DNA from: Bradyrhizobium liaoningense
Lineage (GTDB): Bacteria; Pseudomonadota; Alphaproteobacteria; Rhizobiales; Xanthobacteraceae
NCBI RefSeq assembly: GCF_018130955.1
Contig: NZ_JAFCJM010000008.1
Coordinates: 62,001-126,000, forward strand
DNA: 64,000 nucleotides
Reading direction: 5' to 3'
The notes under the pieces are model-generated. The model worked only from the letters and a program-made list of their open reading frames with translations. It was not told the origin of the DNA and ran no database searches. Below, one piece after another: positions 1 through 8,526 of the stretch. Made by a program: the position numbers and the translations under genes. Positions within the stretch are counted from its first letter, which is position 1. Every line of letters begins with the position of its first letter.

Positions 1-704
1 TTCACCGAAAGCTGCGGGATCAGTTTCTTGGACTTGTCGAGCACACCCGGCACATCGGTGAGCAGCAGCAGGCGTTTTGCCTTCAGCGCGCCCGCGACCG
101 CGCCTGCAAAGGTGTCGGCATTGACGTTCAGCGTCTGGCCGTCCTTCGAAGTCGCGAGCGGCGCCAGCACCGGGATCAGTTCGTAGCCGATCAGCTGGTT
201 CAGCAGCGTGAGGTCGACCTTCTCGGGATCGCCGACGAAGCCGAGGTCGATCGCTTTCTCGATGTTCGAATCCGGATCGACGATGGTGCGCGTCGTCTTC
301 GACGCCTTCACCATGTTGCCGTCCTTGCCTGAGAGCCCCACGGCCTTGCCGCCGGCTTCGTTGATGTAGCCGACGATCTGCTTGTTGACGGAGCCGGCGA
401 GCACCATCTCGACGATCTCGATGGTGGCGGCATCGGTGATGCGCAGGCCGGCTGCGAATTCCGACTGGATGCCGAGGCGCTTGAGCATGGTCGCGATCTG
501 CGGTCCGCCGCCGTGCACGACCACCGGATTGATCGCGGTCTGTTCGAGCAGAACGATGTCGCGCGCAAAATTCTTCGCGGTCTCCTCGTCGCCCATGGCA
601 TGGCCGCCATATTTGATGACGATGGTCTCTTCGTCATACTGCTGCATGTGCGGCAGCGCTTCGGACAGGATGCGGGCCTGATCGAGCGGTGAAATGTCGG
701 TCAT
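1..704 (-). CDS. argB: Acetylglutamate kinase (N-terminal part, cut by window edge)
   Basis: This enzyme phosphorylates N-acetylglutamate with ATP, the second step of arginine synthesis, in the cytoplasm. Read leftward from the ATG at 704, the frame stays open to base 1, giving about 234 of the roughly 300 residues usual for ArgB. The translation starts [20 protein letters not shown] and contains the nucleotide-binding glycine stretch [10 protein letters not shown], the IKYGGHAM segment with the catalytic lysine, and the [12 protein letters not shown] segment typical of the family. The C-terminus lies outside the window. It is the last visible member of the leftward rpmH-rnpA-yidC-engB block, about 110 bp after the DUF423 gene, with a small palindromic repeat between them. 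The assignment is secure. Confidence 0.95.
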   Translation of the reverse strand, partial: MTDISPLDQARILSEALPHMQQYDEETIVIKYGGHAMGDEETAKNFARDIVLLEQTAINPVVVHGGGPQIATMLKRLGIQSEFAAGLRITDAATIEIVEMVLAGSVNKQIVGYINEAGGKAVGLSGKDGNMVKASKTTRTIVDPDSNIEKAIDLGFVGDPEKVDLTLLNQLIGYELIPVLAPLATSKDGQTLNVNADTFAGAVAGALKAKRLLLLTDVPGVLDKSKKLIPQLSV

Positions 705-780
705 GAGGCGGATCTCGCTGGCGGGACTGTCGGGCCGCGTTCTATCCGATTGGCGGCGTTCACGCAAAGTCCTGATCTTC

Positions 781-803
781 GCCTCTCCCACAAGGGGAGA
801 AGG
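781..803. repeat. Short palindromic repeat, CTCTCCC...GGGAGA family
   Basis: Arms TCTCCC (784-789) and GGGAGA (795-800) flank ACAAG. It is a minimal copy of the family whose longer copies lie near 27.9, 30.9, 39.4, 41.4, 52.1 and 59.6 kb. It sits just after the DUF423 stop codon and could serve as a transcript-end hairpin. Confidence 0.6.
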
Positions 804-811
804 GAAGGATT

Positions 812-1183
812 TCATTTCTGCTGCCACAGCGCCGCCACGCTCACCGCCAGCCAGCTCACGATCAGCAGCGTGCCGCCGGTCGGTGCGGCAAAAGGAAACA
901 ATCCGTGGCCGGCATATTGCCGCAAGGCGAGGTCTCCCGCGAACAGCGCTGCCGCGATTACGAAGCCGAAGGCGGCGGCGAGGCCAATTCCGCCGTGCAG
1001 AATCCCGCGCGCGAGCAGTGCGGCCGTGCCGAGTATGGCCGTTGCATGAAACAGCAGCATGGCGCTTGCGGAGGCAAGGCGGCTGGCATCGGCGCCGTGC
1101 GCCGAGGCTGCTGCCAGCGCGACGCCGGCGGCGCCCATCAATCCGGCAAGCGCAATCAGCAGGCGAAACGATCGCGGCATCAC
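812..1183 (-). CDS. DUF423 family small membrane protein
   Basis: This is a 123-residue protein that is almost entirely hydrophobic, with about four predicted membrane helices. The motifs ASAHG near residue 27 and the closing [10 protein letters not shown] segment match the DUF423 (YgdD-like) family of inner-membrane proteins, whose biochemical role is not established. Its ATG overlaps the engB stop codon in an ATGA arrangement (1180-1183), so translation is probably coupled to engB. The gene sits between engB and argB, so it is likely carried on the same leftward transcript. Family membership is clear, but no function can be given. Confidence 0.85.
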   Translation of the reverse strand: MMPRSFRLLIALAGLMGAAGVALAAASAHGADASRLASASAMLLFHATAILGTAALLARGILHGGIGLAAAFGFVIAAALFAGDLALRQYAGHGLFPFAAPTGGTLLIVSWLAVSVAALWQQK

Positions 1184-1833
1184 GCGCCCCGTTCGTCCAG
1201 CAGCCGAACGATCGCCGCGCGCAGCTCCGCCATGCCGGTGCCGGAGCGCGAGGAGGTCGAAAGCACGTGCGGGAACGCCGCCGGATGCTTTGCCAGCGCC
1301 GCCTCGGTCTCGGCGATCGTTGCGGCGAGTTCGGACGCTTTCACCTGGTCGGCCTTGGTCAGCACGATCTGGTAGCTGACGGCGGTGCGGTCGAGCGTCT
1401 TGAGGATTTCGAGATCGACGTCCTTGAGGCCATGCCGCGCGTCGATCAGCACATAGACGCGCGCCAGCGAGGCGCGCCCCTGCAGGAATTTATGGATCAG
1501 CTCGGTCCAGGACGCGACCTGCGTCTTCGGCGCCTTGGCATAGCCATAGCCGGGCATGTCGACGAGGCGCAGGCCGGAATTCGGAGGTCCGTCGAAGAAG
1601 ATCAGCTCCTGCGTGCGGCCCGGCGTATGCGAGGTGCGCGCGAGGCTGTTGCGGCCGGTGAGGGCGTTGATCAGGCTGGATTTGCCGACATTGGAGCGGC
1701 CGGCAAAGGCGATCTCGAGCCCCGCCATCGGCGGCAATTGCTCGACCGCGGGCGCGGCCCAGATGAACTGCCAGTCGCCGGCGAACAGCTTTCGCCCGGC
1801 TTCGATCAGCTTCGCATCGGTATCGTCGGTCAT
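1180..1833 (-). CDS. engB: Ribosome biogenesis GTP-binding protein EngB/YihA/YsxC
   Basis: EngB is a small TRAFAC-class GTPase needed for assembly of the large ribosomal subunit. The 217-residue product shows the P-loop [10 protein letters not shown], the switch region TPGRTQ, the G3 motif DMPGYGYA and the G4 motif LTKAD, in the normal order and length. I chose the ATG at 1833 (MTDDTDAK). The frame remains open upstream to 1923, but that extension is only read-through of a palindromic repeat. It lies 112 bp after yidC and overlaps the next gene by four bases. The order yidC-engB-argB is common in Rhizobiales. Confidence 0.95.
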   Translation of the reverse strand: MTDDTDAKLIEAGRKLFAGDWQFIWAAPAVEQLPPMAGLEIAFAGRSNVGKSSLINALTGRNSLARTSHTPGRTQELIFFDGPPNSGLRLVDMPGYGYAKAPKTQVASWTELIHKFLQGRASLARVYVLIDARHGLKDVDLEILKTLDRTAVSYQIVLTKADQVKASELAATIAETEAALAKHPAAFPHVLSTSSRSGTGMAELRAAIVRLLDERGA

Positions 1834-1854
1834 GCGAAGCTCTTTTGTTTCGTT

Positions 1855-1934
1855 GTCATTCCGGGGCGATGCGCAGCATCGAACCCGGAATCTCGAGATT
1901 CCGGGTCTGGTGCTTCGCACCATCCCGGAATGAC
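1855..1934. repeat. Palindromic repeat, GTCATTCCGGGG family
   Basis: An 80-bp element begins GTCATTCCGGGG, ends CCCGGAATGAC and has internal hairpins, with the palindrome AATCTCGAGATT at the centre. It fills the yidC-engB gap. Other copies are at 6218, 9750, 34747 and 49133. It is a REP/BIME-like, non-coding element. Confidence 0.85.
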
Positions 1935-1945
1935 GAAGGGAGAAG

Positions 1946-3811
1946 CTACACCGCCTCAGTCGTCACTTTTTTTTTGAACGAGTTTCGAATGTTGTCGAAC
2001 AGCTCCACCTTCACGCCGTTGCGGCGCATGATGTAGCTCTGCTGGATCACCGAGAGCAGATTGTTCCAGGCCCAGTAGATCACGAGTCCGGCCGGGAAGC
2101 CCGCCAGCATGAAGGTGAAGATCAGCGGCATCCAGTCGAAGATGATCTTCTGCGTCGGATCCGGCGGCGTCGGGTTCAGCTTCATCTGGAACCACATCGT
2201 GATGCCCATGATGATCGGCCAGATGCCGAGCGCGAGGTAGTGACCGAACAGCGGGAGCTGCGTCGGATCGACCGGGATCAGCCCGAACAGGTTGAACAAA
2301 TTGGTCGGATCCGGCGCCGAGAGGTCCTTGATCCAGCCAATGAACGGCGCGTGCCGCATCTCGATGGTGACGAACAGCACCTTGTAGAGCGAGAAGAACA
2401 CCGGGATCTGGATCAGCACGGGCAGACAGCCTGCCACCGGGTTGATCTTCTCCTTGCGGTAGATCTCCATCATCTCCTGCTGCTGCTTCACCTTGTCGTC
2501 GGGGAAGCGTTCCTTCAGCGCCTGCAGCTGCGGCTGCACCGACTTCATCTTCGCCATCGAGGCGTAGGATTTGTTGGCGAGCGGGAAGAACAGCAGCTTC
2601 ACGATCACGGTGACGAGCAGGATCGAGACGCCGAAATTGCCGAACAGGCGGTAGAAGAAGTCGAGCCCGAGGAACATCGGCTTGGTGATGAAGTAGAACC
2701 AGCCCCAGTCGATCAAGAGATCGAAGTGGTTGAGGCCGAGCTCCTTGTTGTAGCCGCCGAGCCCGGTGAACGGGAAGTTGATGCCGACGACGCCGGCTTC
2801 CTTGGCGCCCGCGAACAGCCGGGCATTGGCGCTCGCCGTGCCGCCGATCGCGACTGTCTGCGGGTCGAGCAGATAGTCGGTCTGGTATTTCCGCAGATTG
2901 TTGCTGAGATTCGACGAGAAGCTCGCCTGCAATTGCGCGTTGGTGTCGGGCAGCAGTGCCGAGGCCCAGTACTTGTCGGTAATGCCGAGCCAGCCATTGG
3001 TGGCCTTGAAGGGCACCCGCCCGGCCTCGTCGATCTTCTTGTAGCCGTATTCCTGCAGGCCCTGGTCGCCGAGATAGCCGATCAGGCCTTCATGCAGGAT
3101 GTAGTAGCCGGAAACCTGCGGCGTGCCATGGCGCGAGATCAGCGCGAAGGGATAGAGCGTGACCGGCGCGTTGCCGACATTGGTCACCTCGTCCTTGATG
3201 GTGAAGAGATAGCGTTCGTCGACCGAGATCTTGCGGCGGAAGGTGAGGCCTTCGCCGTTGTCGTATTTCAGCGTCACCGGCGAGGTCGGCGTCAGCTCGC
3301 CCGAGCCGTCCTGCTGCCACACCGTTGTGGAGTCGGGCATCCGCGCCGTCGAGCCGCTCGCCGCCACCCAGCCGAACTCGGCATAGTAGGGTTCCGCGGT
3401 ACCGGAGGGCGAATAGAGGATGATGGCCGGCGACTTCGGGTCGACTGTGTCGCGGTACTGCACCAGCGCGAGATCGTCGATGCGCGCGCCCTTGAGCGAG
3501 ATCGAGCCGGTGAGGCGGGGCGTATCGATCTTCACGCGCGGCGAGGCCGAAATCGCGACACTACGCGCGACGACCGGCTGGGCCTGCTGGTTGGCGCCGG
3601 GCGCGGCCTGCGGCGTCGTGCCGCCGGCTTGCGGGGTGGCTCCCGGCGTGGCGGTCGCATTGGGCTGCGGCGTGGTCTTCTGGAGTTCGGCCTGCGCCTG
3701 TTGCTGGGCGCGCTGCTTCTCCATCGCCGGCACGTTGTAGAAATACTGCCAGGCGATCAGCACGAGGCCGGACAGAATGACGGCGAGGATGGTGTTGCGA
3801 TTGTCGGTCAT
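1946..3811 (-). CDS. yidC: Membrane protein insertase YidC
   Basis: YidC inserts and folds inner-membrane proteins, alone or together with SecYEG. The 621-residue product has the Gram-negative layout: an N-terminal membrane helix (about residues 8-24), a proline/glutamine/alanine-rich stretch, a large periplasmic beta domain, and the conserved five-helix Oxa1 core in the last 240 residues, with segments such as NPVAGCLPVLIQIPVFFSLY and FPAGLVIYWAWNNLLS. It ends in a short basic tail. It starts 16 bp after rnpA; I see no yidD between the two. A long plus-strand frame across it is a high-GC shadow. Confidence 0.97.
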   Translation of the reverse strand: MTDNRNTILAVILSGLVLIAWQYFYNVPAMEKQRAQQQAQAELQKTTPQPNATATPGATPQAGGTTPQAAPGANQQAQPVVARSVAISASPRVKIDTPRLTGSISLKGARIDDLALVQYRDTVDPKSPAIILYSPSGTAEPYYAEFGWVAASGSTARMPDSTTVWQQDGSGELTPTSPVTLKYDNGEGLTFRRKISVDERYLFTIKDEVTNVGNAPVTLYPFALISRHGTPQVSGYYILHEGLIGYLGDQGLQEYGYKKIDEAGRVPFKATNGWLGITDKYWASALLPDTNAQLQASFSSNLSNNLRKYQTDYLLDPQTVAIGGTASANARLFAGAKEAGVVGINFPFTGLGGYNKELGLNHFDLLIDWGWFYFITKPMFLGLDFFYRLFGNFGVSILLVTVIVKLLFFPLANKSYASMAKMKSVQPQLQALKERFPDDKVKQQQEMMEIYRKEKINPVAGCLPVLIQIPVFFSLYKVLFVTIEMRHAPFIGWIKDLSAPDPTNLFNLFGLIPVDPTQLPLFGHYLALGIWPIIMGITMWFQMKLNPTPPDPTQKIIFDWMPLIFTFMLAGFPAGLVIYWAWNNLLSVIQQSYIMRRNGVKVELFDNIRNSFKKKVTTEAV

Positions 3812-3827
3812 CTCTGGGGTCTCGTCA

Positions 3828-4202
3828 TCAATCCGGTTTGCGGCTGTTCGCAGGATTTTTCTCGCGCCCCCTCGCGGCCTGCCGCGAGAGGCGGCCGAGC
3901 GCCCCGCGGAGGTCGTCGACCATGGTCGCGAAGTCGCGTGTGAGCGCGTCCCTGCGGCCCACTAGCACATAATCATGATGGGGATGCATCGATACCGGAT
4001 CGAGCCGCTTCACCAGTTCGCGAAGCCTGCGCTTGATCCGGTTGCGCTCGGTGGCGGTGCCGTTCTTTTTGGTAACGGTAAAGCCGATCCGGATCGGGCC
4101 GTCATCCTGGCGGGCGCGTCCCTGCAGGACGAAGGCGCCGCTGTTCACCCGCGCGCCATTGGCAACGGCGAGGAAATCCGCCCGCTGCCTCAGCCGATCC
4201 AT
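3828..4202 (-). CDS. rnpA: Ribonuclease P protein component
   Basis: RnpA is the basic protein subunit of RNase P, which trims the 5' leader of tRNA precursors. The 124-residue product carries the family signature ATERNRIKRRLRELVKRL, preceded by the central strand IGFTVTKKNGTA. Its length and basic composition are normal. It begins 30 bp after rpmH and ends 16 bp before yidC, the usual bacterial arrangement. The ATG at 4202 opens MDRLRQRADF, a typical RnpA start. Confidence 0.95.
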   Translation of the reverse strand: MDRLRQRADFLAVANGARVNSGAFVLQGRARQDDGPIRIGFTVTKKNGTATERNRIKRRLRELVKRLDPVSMHPHHDYVLVGRRDALTRDFATMVDDLRGALGRLSRQAARGREKNPANSRKPD

Positions 4203-4232
4203 GATGAAATCCCAAAAGGGGGCCAGTCCGGC

Positions 4233-4367
4233 TCAGGCGCTCAGACGCTTGCGGCCGCGGGCGCGGCGGGCGGCCAAGACCTTGCGGCCGCCGGCAGTGG
4301 CGAGACGGGCACGGAAACCGTGACGGCGCTTGCGCACCAGTTTGCTGGGTTGATAAGTCCGCTTCAC
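4233..4367 (-). CDS. rpmH: 50S ribosomal protein L34
   Basis: L34 is a 44-residue, very basic protein of the large ribosomal subunit. The sequence [20 protein letters not shown] is diagnostic, and the tail ends [10 protein letters not shown]. The start codon is GTG at 4367. An in-frame upstream extension to 4487 has no L34 character, so it was rejected. It is the first gene of the leftward block and has a strong sigma-70 promoter about 140 bp upstream. Confidence 0.97.
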   Translation of the reverse strand: MKRTYQPSKLVRKRRHGFRARLATAGGRKVLAARRARGRKRLSA

Positions 4368-4506
4368 GGGTTGTTCTCCGCTGACCGGGCAATATGCCTG
4401 TAGAATTGAAGGGTACGTCCGGAAGATGCGGCCCAAAACGGGCCCGTTCCGGCCCAAAAGAGCCGCTCCCGGCGCGTGCCGGGTCATCGCGGACTATTCG
4501 GCGCGG

Positions 4507-4535
4507 CTTATAAGGGAGCGGTCCCTTTTCGTCAA
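4507..4535 (-). promoter_or_regulatory. Sigma-70 promoter of the rpmH-rnpA-yidC block
   Basis: On the minus strand TTGACG (4535-4530) and TATAAG (4512-4507) are separated by exactly 17 bp, close to the sigma-70 optimum. The spacer contains a perfect inverted repeat, AAGGGA-CCGC-TCCCTT. The leader down to the rpmH GTG would be about 135 nt. The rest of the 334-bp gap up to the divergent kinase at 4702 shows no gene and no DnaA-box cluster that I recognise. Confidence 0.7.
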
Positions 4536-4701
4536 CGTCGCCTGATGCCCCAAATGCGGCGAATATCGCTGTTTCCGCGGGGTTTTTGACGGTTGAGGAT
4601 GGCGACTCGGCCGTAGCCGGCCTACATCGGTAAAACCCGACATTAGCGATCCGTAATTTGACCGATTTCGGGGCAGACCGCATCTTGATTGACTTAGGCG
4701 A

Positions 4702-6210
4702 GTGAAGGCGAATTTCGTGGCAGCGACGGACCTTCAGCCTCTGCAAGACCAGCCGACCCCCGAGGAGCCGCGCGCCCGGGTGCCGCAACGGCTCGGCCTG
4801 TCCGGCAAGCTTCTGCTGCTCACCATTCCGCTGGTCATGATCGCGGCGATCCTGCTCTACGTGCCCGCGATCGCCAATTTCTGGGTCAACCGGCTGAACG
4901 ACCGCGTCGCCGCGGCGAACACCGCCGCCCTCGTGCTCGACGCGGCACCGTCAGGCATGGTCCCGGATTCGCTGGCACGGCAGATCCTGCGAAGCATCAA
5001 TGCACGGGCGGTCGCCATCAAGCTCGGCCAGCAGCGCCGGTTGCTCGCCAGCGCCGACCTGCCGGCGGCCATCGACCACGACATCGACCTGCGCGAGATG
5101 ACGGCGTGGCAGGCCATCACCGGCTCGTTCCAGATGATGCTGGAGACCGGCAACCAGGCGATCCGGATCGTCGGCCCGTCGGTCGGCAGCGCGCAGTTCA
5201 TCGAGGTCGTCACCGATGAATTGCCGCTGCGGCAGGCGATGTACCGCTTCTCGCGCAACGTCGTGGTGGTGGCGCTGTTCATTGCGGTCCTGACCGCGGG
5301 CCTGGTCTACCTAGCGCTGCATTATTTGTTCGTGCGGCCGATGCGGCGGCTCACCGCGAGCCTGGTCGGCTTCCACGAAAACCCGGAAAGTTCGGCGCGG
5401 ATCATCGTGCCGAGCCAGCGCGGCGACGAGATCGGGGTCGCCGAGCGCGAGCTGTCCGACATGCAGCGCGACCTGATGTCGATGCTGAATCAGAAGAGCC
5501 GCCTTGCCGCGCTCGGCCTCGCCGTCTCCAAGATCAACCATGATCTGCGCAACCTGCTGGCGTCGGCGCAATTGCTGTCAGACCAGCTTGCGAGTGTGCC
5601 CGATCCGCGCGTGCAGCGCTTTGCGCCAAAACTGGTGCGATCGCTGGAGCGCGCCATCGCCTTCTGCCAGTCGACCCTGTCCTATGGCCGTGCCCAGGAG
5701 GCCGCCCCCGACCGCCGCCTGATCCCGATCGAGCCCGTGGTGCTGGAGGTGCGCGAGACCGCGGGCCTTGGCACCGATGCCTCGATCGCCTGGGTCGCGG
5801 CGATCGAGCGCGGGCTGTCGGTCGACGCCGATCCGGACCAGCTGTTCCGCGTGCTGCTCAACCTCGTGCGCAACGCCGCGCAGGCGCTGGAGAGCCATTC
5901 GTCCGGCGATGGCGGCGTGCAGCAGATCCGCATCACGGGAAAGCGCGAGGGCGCGGTCGCGATCATCGAGGTCTCCGACACCGGGCCCGGCGTGCCAGAA
6001 AAGACCCGCCAACACCTGTTCGAGGCGTTCCAGACCTCCGGCCGCCCCGGCGGCAGCGGGCTGGGCCTCGCCATTGCGGCCGAGCTGATCCGCGCCCATG
6101 GCGGCGACATCCACCTCGTCGAAGGCACCATCGGCGCCACCTTCCGGATTGTCATCCCCGACCGCCCCGTGGAACTCTTGACCATCCGCAACGAGCGGGC
6201 GCGGGCGTAG
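4702..6210 (+). CDS. HAMP-type sensor histidine kinase
   Basis: A 502-residue inner-membrane histidine kinase. Membrane helices lie near residues 36-57 and 184-210 and bracket a periplasmic domain of about 125 residues. A HAMP linker (about 210-263) follows. The phosphoacceptor box is KINHDLRNLL with His280, and the ATPase domain shows NLVRNAAQ (N box), DTGPGVP (G1) and GGSGLGLAI (G2). The start is GTG at 4702, with only a weak ribosome site. No response regulator is adjacent, so it is an orphan kinase and its signal and partner are unknown. It diverges from rpmH. The TRLAALGLAVSKINHDLRN-like box, unlike the common SHELR type, is often found in alphaproteobacterial kinases. Confidence 0.88.
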   Translation: MKANFVAATDLQPLQDQPTPEEPRARVPQRLGLSGKLLLLTIPLVMIAAILLYVPAIANFWVNRLNDRVAAANTAALVLDAAPSGMVPDSLARQILRSINARAVAIKLGQQRRLLASADLPAAIDHDIDLREMTAWQAITGSFQMMLETGNQAIRIVGPSVGSAQFIEVVTDELPLRQAMYRFSRNVVVVALFIAVLTAGLVYLALHYLFVRPMRRLTASLVGFHENPESSARIIVPSQRGDEIGVAERELSDMQRDLMSMLNQKSRLAALGLAVSKINHDLRNLLASAQLLSDQLASVPDPRVQRFAPKLVRSLERAIAFCQSTLSYGRAQEAAPDRRLIPIEPVVLEVRETAGLGTDASIAWVAAIERGLSVDADPDQLFRVLLNLVRNAAQALESHSSGDGGVQQIRITGKREGAVAIIEVSDTGPGVPEKTRQHLFEAFQTSGRPGGSGLGLAIAAELIRAHGGDIHLVEGTIGATFRIVIPDRPVELLTIRNERARA

Positions 6211-6217
6211 CCGTTCA

Positions 6218-6258
6218 GTCATTCCGGGGCTCGCGACGTTGTCGCGCCGCGAAATGAC
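6218..6258. repeat. Degenerate GTCATTCCGGGG-family repeat
   Basis: A 41-bp shortened copy begins GTCATTCCGGGG and ends GAAATGAC. It lies immediately after the histidine-kinase stop codon. The right arm has diverged from the consensus CCCGGAATGAC. Confidence 0.6.
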
Positions 6259-6409
6259 GATGCGGAGGCCAAAATGGCCCAAAAACCCCCATCCCGGACC
6301 TTGCCAACCGGGACGAGAGCGGTTAGTCAGAGCGCTCTTTCGAGAACCCTTCCGGCCTCGTCCGGAGGATGCGTGCGGGCGAGCCCCGCCAACGCCGTTC
6401 GCGAAACAC

Positions 6410-6486
6410 GCGCCCGTAGCTCAGCTGGATAGAGCATCAGACTACGAATCTGAGGGTCGGACGTTCGAATCGTTCCGGGCGCGCCA
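6410..6486 (+). tRNA. tRNA-Arg (anticodon ACG)
   Basis: A complete 77-nt cloverleaf. The acceptor arms GCGCCCG (6410-6416) and CGGGCGC (6476-6482) pair perfectly, followed by discriminator G and an encoded CCA (6484-6486). The anticodon stem TCAGA/TCTGA encloses the loop CTACGAA, giving anticodon ACG at 6444-6446. The T arm contains GTTCGAATC. It reads CGN arginine codons after A-to-I editing. It stands alone, between repeats and queD. Confidence 0.97.
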
Positions 6487-6572
6487 TTCTTCGACGCCGG
6501 TCAGAACAAGGCAGCATCTGGTCGCCAGATTGGGCCGAGATCGCGGATCGACCGCGCCCAATGAGGAACCGG

Positions 6573-6929
6573 ATGAAGATATCGCAGGCATTCAAGTTCG
6601 AAGCGGCGCATCGGCTGCCGAACGTGCCCGAGACGCATCGATGCAGCCGACTGCATGGTCATTCCTACCGCGTCGAGGTGCAACTGGACGGACCGGTGGA
6701 CCCGCGCACGGGCTTCGTCGTGGATTTCTTCGACATTGAAAAATGTTTCGCCGACATCATCGACGCATTGGACCACCGATGCCTCAATGAGGTCGAGGGG
6801 CTCGAGAATCCGACCGCCGAGAATATCGCGGTCTGGATCTGGGACCGCGTGAAGCCTGATCTCGCGCAGCTCTCGGCTGTTCGGGTCTATGAGACTGCGG
6901 ACTGCTGGGCCGAATATCAGGGGCGGTGA
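6573..6929 (+). CDS. queD: 6-carboxy-tetrahydropterin synthase QueD
   Basis: This is a QueD/6-pyruvoyl-tetrahydropterin-synthase family enzyme, which makes 6-carboxytetrahydropterin on the route to preQ0 and queuosine. The 118-residue product shows the zinc ligands His13 (FEAAHRL), His28 and His30 (LHGHSY), the catalytic Cys24 (HRCSRLHGH), and the late motif PTAENIAVWIW. I place the start at 6573 because AGGA (6565-6568) stands just upstream; an ATG at 6561 would leave no ribosome site. No other queuosine genes lie nearby. Family assignment is firm, but the exact reaction (QueD versus a PTPS homologue) rests on homology. Confidence 0.9.
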   Translation: MKISQAFKFEAAHRLPNVPETHRCSRLHGHSYRVEVQLDGPVDPRTGFVVDFFDIEKCFADIIDALDHRCLNEVEGLENPTAENIAVWIWDRVKPDLAQLSAVRVYETADCWAEYQGR

Positions 6930-6969
6930 CGCCCGCCGCACGCCGCGCCTTTGCTCCCGCACGACCAGA

Positions 6970-7326
6970 TCAGGACGCGACCGCTGCCGGGGTGGCCCAA
7001 TGGCTCCTGACGAAGTCGCGGATGTGCTCCGGCACGGGCATGGTGTCGATGTCGCAACGCGTCTGGATTTCTTCCGCAAGCTCTCTCGACACATCCTTCG
7101 ACCAATGACCCTTCGGATCGAAGGCGACGATGCGGACGGGGTCGTTGAAACGACCGGCGATCAGGTTCGCGATGACGGTTTCGATATCGGTCCGCTCGAC
7201 CTCAGTTTTCCGGTCGGCTTTGCCGGGCCGTCCGGCAATATTGTCGACGATCAGATAGACGATTCGATCCGCCGCATCCTGATGAGCCGCGCGTGCGGCC
7301 ATCGACGTCAATCCATTTCCAGCCAT
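6970..7326 (-). CDS. Conserved-looking hypothetical protein
   Basis: A 118-residue soluble protein of unknown function. The start at 7326 is supported by GGAG six bases upstream; longer in-frame starts (7338, 7413) lack this. The middle contains ADRIVYLIVDNIAG and RIVAFDPKGHWSKDVS, suggesting alternating strands and helices with a buried core, and there is no signal peptide or membrane helix. I do not recognise the family. It is convergent with queD, 40 bp away, and divergent from the small secreted protein at 7564. Codon use looks like that of its neighbours, which supports it being a real gene. Confidence 0.6.
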   Translation of the reverse strand: MAGNGLTSMAARAAHQDAADRIVYLIVDNIAGRPGKADRKTEVERTDIETVIANLIAGRFNDPVRIVAFDPKGHWSKDVSRELAEEIQTRCDIDTMPVPEHIRDFVRSHWATPAAVAS

Positions 7327-7563
7327 ACGCGTCTCCATTGCAATAGAGCCGGTAATTTGTCCGGACGGGACCAGCCTGAATTGATCAAGCGCAACGCTAT
7401 GTACCCGGGTCACTACGGTCGCGCATCAGGACCAAAGTACGATCAAGACCAAAGTCGGATGACGCGCGGATAGTGCTTTGTAAGATCGGATCCGGCCATA
7501 CGAGGGCAAGGAAGCGGCAATCGTGCACGCGACGGCCCCGGCGAACCGGAAGGGATGCGATGC

Positions 7564-7803
7564 ATGTTCGTGACCGTCGTTGCAATTCTCTGCCACTTGG
7601 GTGCCGCCGCTGCGGGCGATTGCGTCGAGGAGATCGTGACCGACAGCAACATGACGCCCGACATCACGTTTCAAGAGTGCCTGAAAGGGGCGCAGGCACC
7701 GCTTGCGAAGTGGATGGGTGACCATCCGCTGTATCATTCCAATTGGCGGATCGATCGCTACAAATGCGTGCCGGGTCACTATGAGATCAAGGGTCGCGCT
7801 TAG
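7564..7803 (+). CDS. Small secreted hypothetical protein
   Basis: About 79 residues beginning MFVTVVAILCHLGAAAAGDC, which looks like a short signal peptide with cleavage after AAA. The mature part has three cysteines (GDCVEEI, FQECLKG, YKCVPGH), so a disulfide is possible in the periplasm. The ribosome site GGAAGGG (7548-7554) fits the ATG at 7564 better than the in-frame ATG at 7555. No family is recognised. The gene is short, so its reality rests on the signal peptide, the ribosome site and the clean stop before the next gene. Confidence 0.5.
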   Translation: MFVTVVAILCHLGAAAAGDCVEEIVTDSNMTPDITFQECLKGAQAPLAKWMGDHPLYHSNWRIDRYKCVPGHYEIKGRA

Positions 7804-7824
7804 CAGAAGCGTCATGACGCTCCG

Positions 7825-8370
7825 TCAGGAGAGCTCCGACACTTCCCCATCCGGCAGCTCGAACTCAAAGGCGTTCAGCGTCATCGACACCATCGTGTAG
7901 TAGCCGCAGAGGCCGATGATCTCGACCACGCCGCGCTCGCCGAGCAGCTTGACGGCTTCGTCGTAGAGACCCTTCGCAAGACCATGCCCCTCGTGCAGCG
8001 ATCTTGCGACGTCGTAGATCATCCTGCCCTTGGGATCGTCGAACTCAGGCGTGCGGCGCTCGCGGATCGCGTCGATGATCTCCGGCTTCATGCCGCCTTC
8101 CAGCGCCAGGCGCTTGTGCGCGTACCATTCGTAATGCGCGCTCCAGTGCCGCGCCGTCACCAGGATCGCGATCTCGGACAGCTTTGCCGGAAAGATCGTG
8201 TTGAAGCGCAAGACCTCTCCGAGGCGCGTGGCGTGGCGGGCCATCTCGGGGCTGTTGAGCCAGGCCATCATCGGCGCCGGCGGCTTGCCGCGTTTTCCGG
8301 CAATCGACTCGTCATAGGTCTGCTTCTGGTCCGCGCTCATTTCGCCAGGCGAAAGTAACTTCAGGCGCAT
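7825..8370 (-). CDS. Carboxymuconolactone decarboxylase family protein
   Basis: A 181-residue helical protein of the carboxymuconolactone decarboxylase/AhpD-like superfamily. Visible family features are the central segment LSEIAILVTARHWSAHYEWYAHKRLALEGG, quoted here in two parts: LSEIAILVTARHW and AHYEWYAHKRLA. The CxxC pair of true AhpD peroxidases is absent, so peroxidase activity is unlikely. Members with this layout occur in aromatic and fatty-acid catabolic clusters, but their reactions are mostly unproven. It diverges from the acyl-CoA dehydrogenase pair at 8527, which hints at a related catabolic role. Confidence 0.8.
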   Translation of the reverse strand: MRLKLLSPGEMSADQKQTYDESIAGKRGKPPAPMMAWLNSPEMARHATRLGEVLRFNTIFPAKLSEIAILVTARHWSAHYEWYAHKRLALEGGMKPEIIDAIRERRTPEFDDPKGRMIYDVARSLHEGHGLAKGLYDEAVKLLGERGVVEIIGLCGYYTMVSMTLNAFEFELPDGEVSELS

Positions 8371-8526
8371 TCTCGTTTCCTCTTTATTTTCAAGCCTCGC
8401 CGTGAACGACTATAGCGGAATGCCGTCCGGCGCGCTTAGCCGTGCCGCATGGAAGATGGTTGAATTCCGCAGTGCGATGGCTCAGAGTCATCAGCAACAA
8501 ATCGATCTGCTTGATGGAAACGACCC

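Noticed and set aside
2240..3943. 567-residue open frame opposite yidC and rnpA
   Set aside because: It is antisense to two certain genes, has low-complexity, Arg/Glu/Asp-rich composition and no recognisable domain. Long antisense frames are expected at this GC content.
4368..4701. Replication origin beside rpmH
   Set aside because: The rpmH region can be near oriC in some bacteria, but no DnaA-box cluster, dnaA gene or AT-rich unwinding element was seen.
7379..7388. FixK/Fnr-type site (TTGATCAA)
   Set aside because: The palindrome lacks the four-base spacer of the TTGAT-N4-ATCAA consensus.
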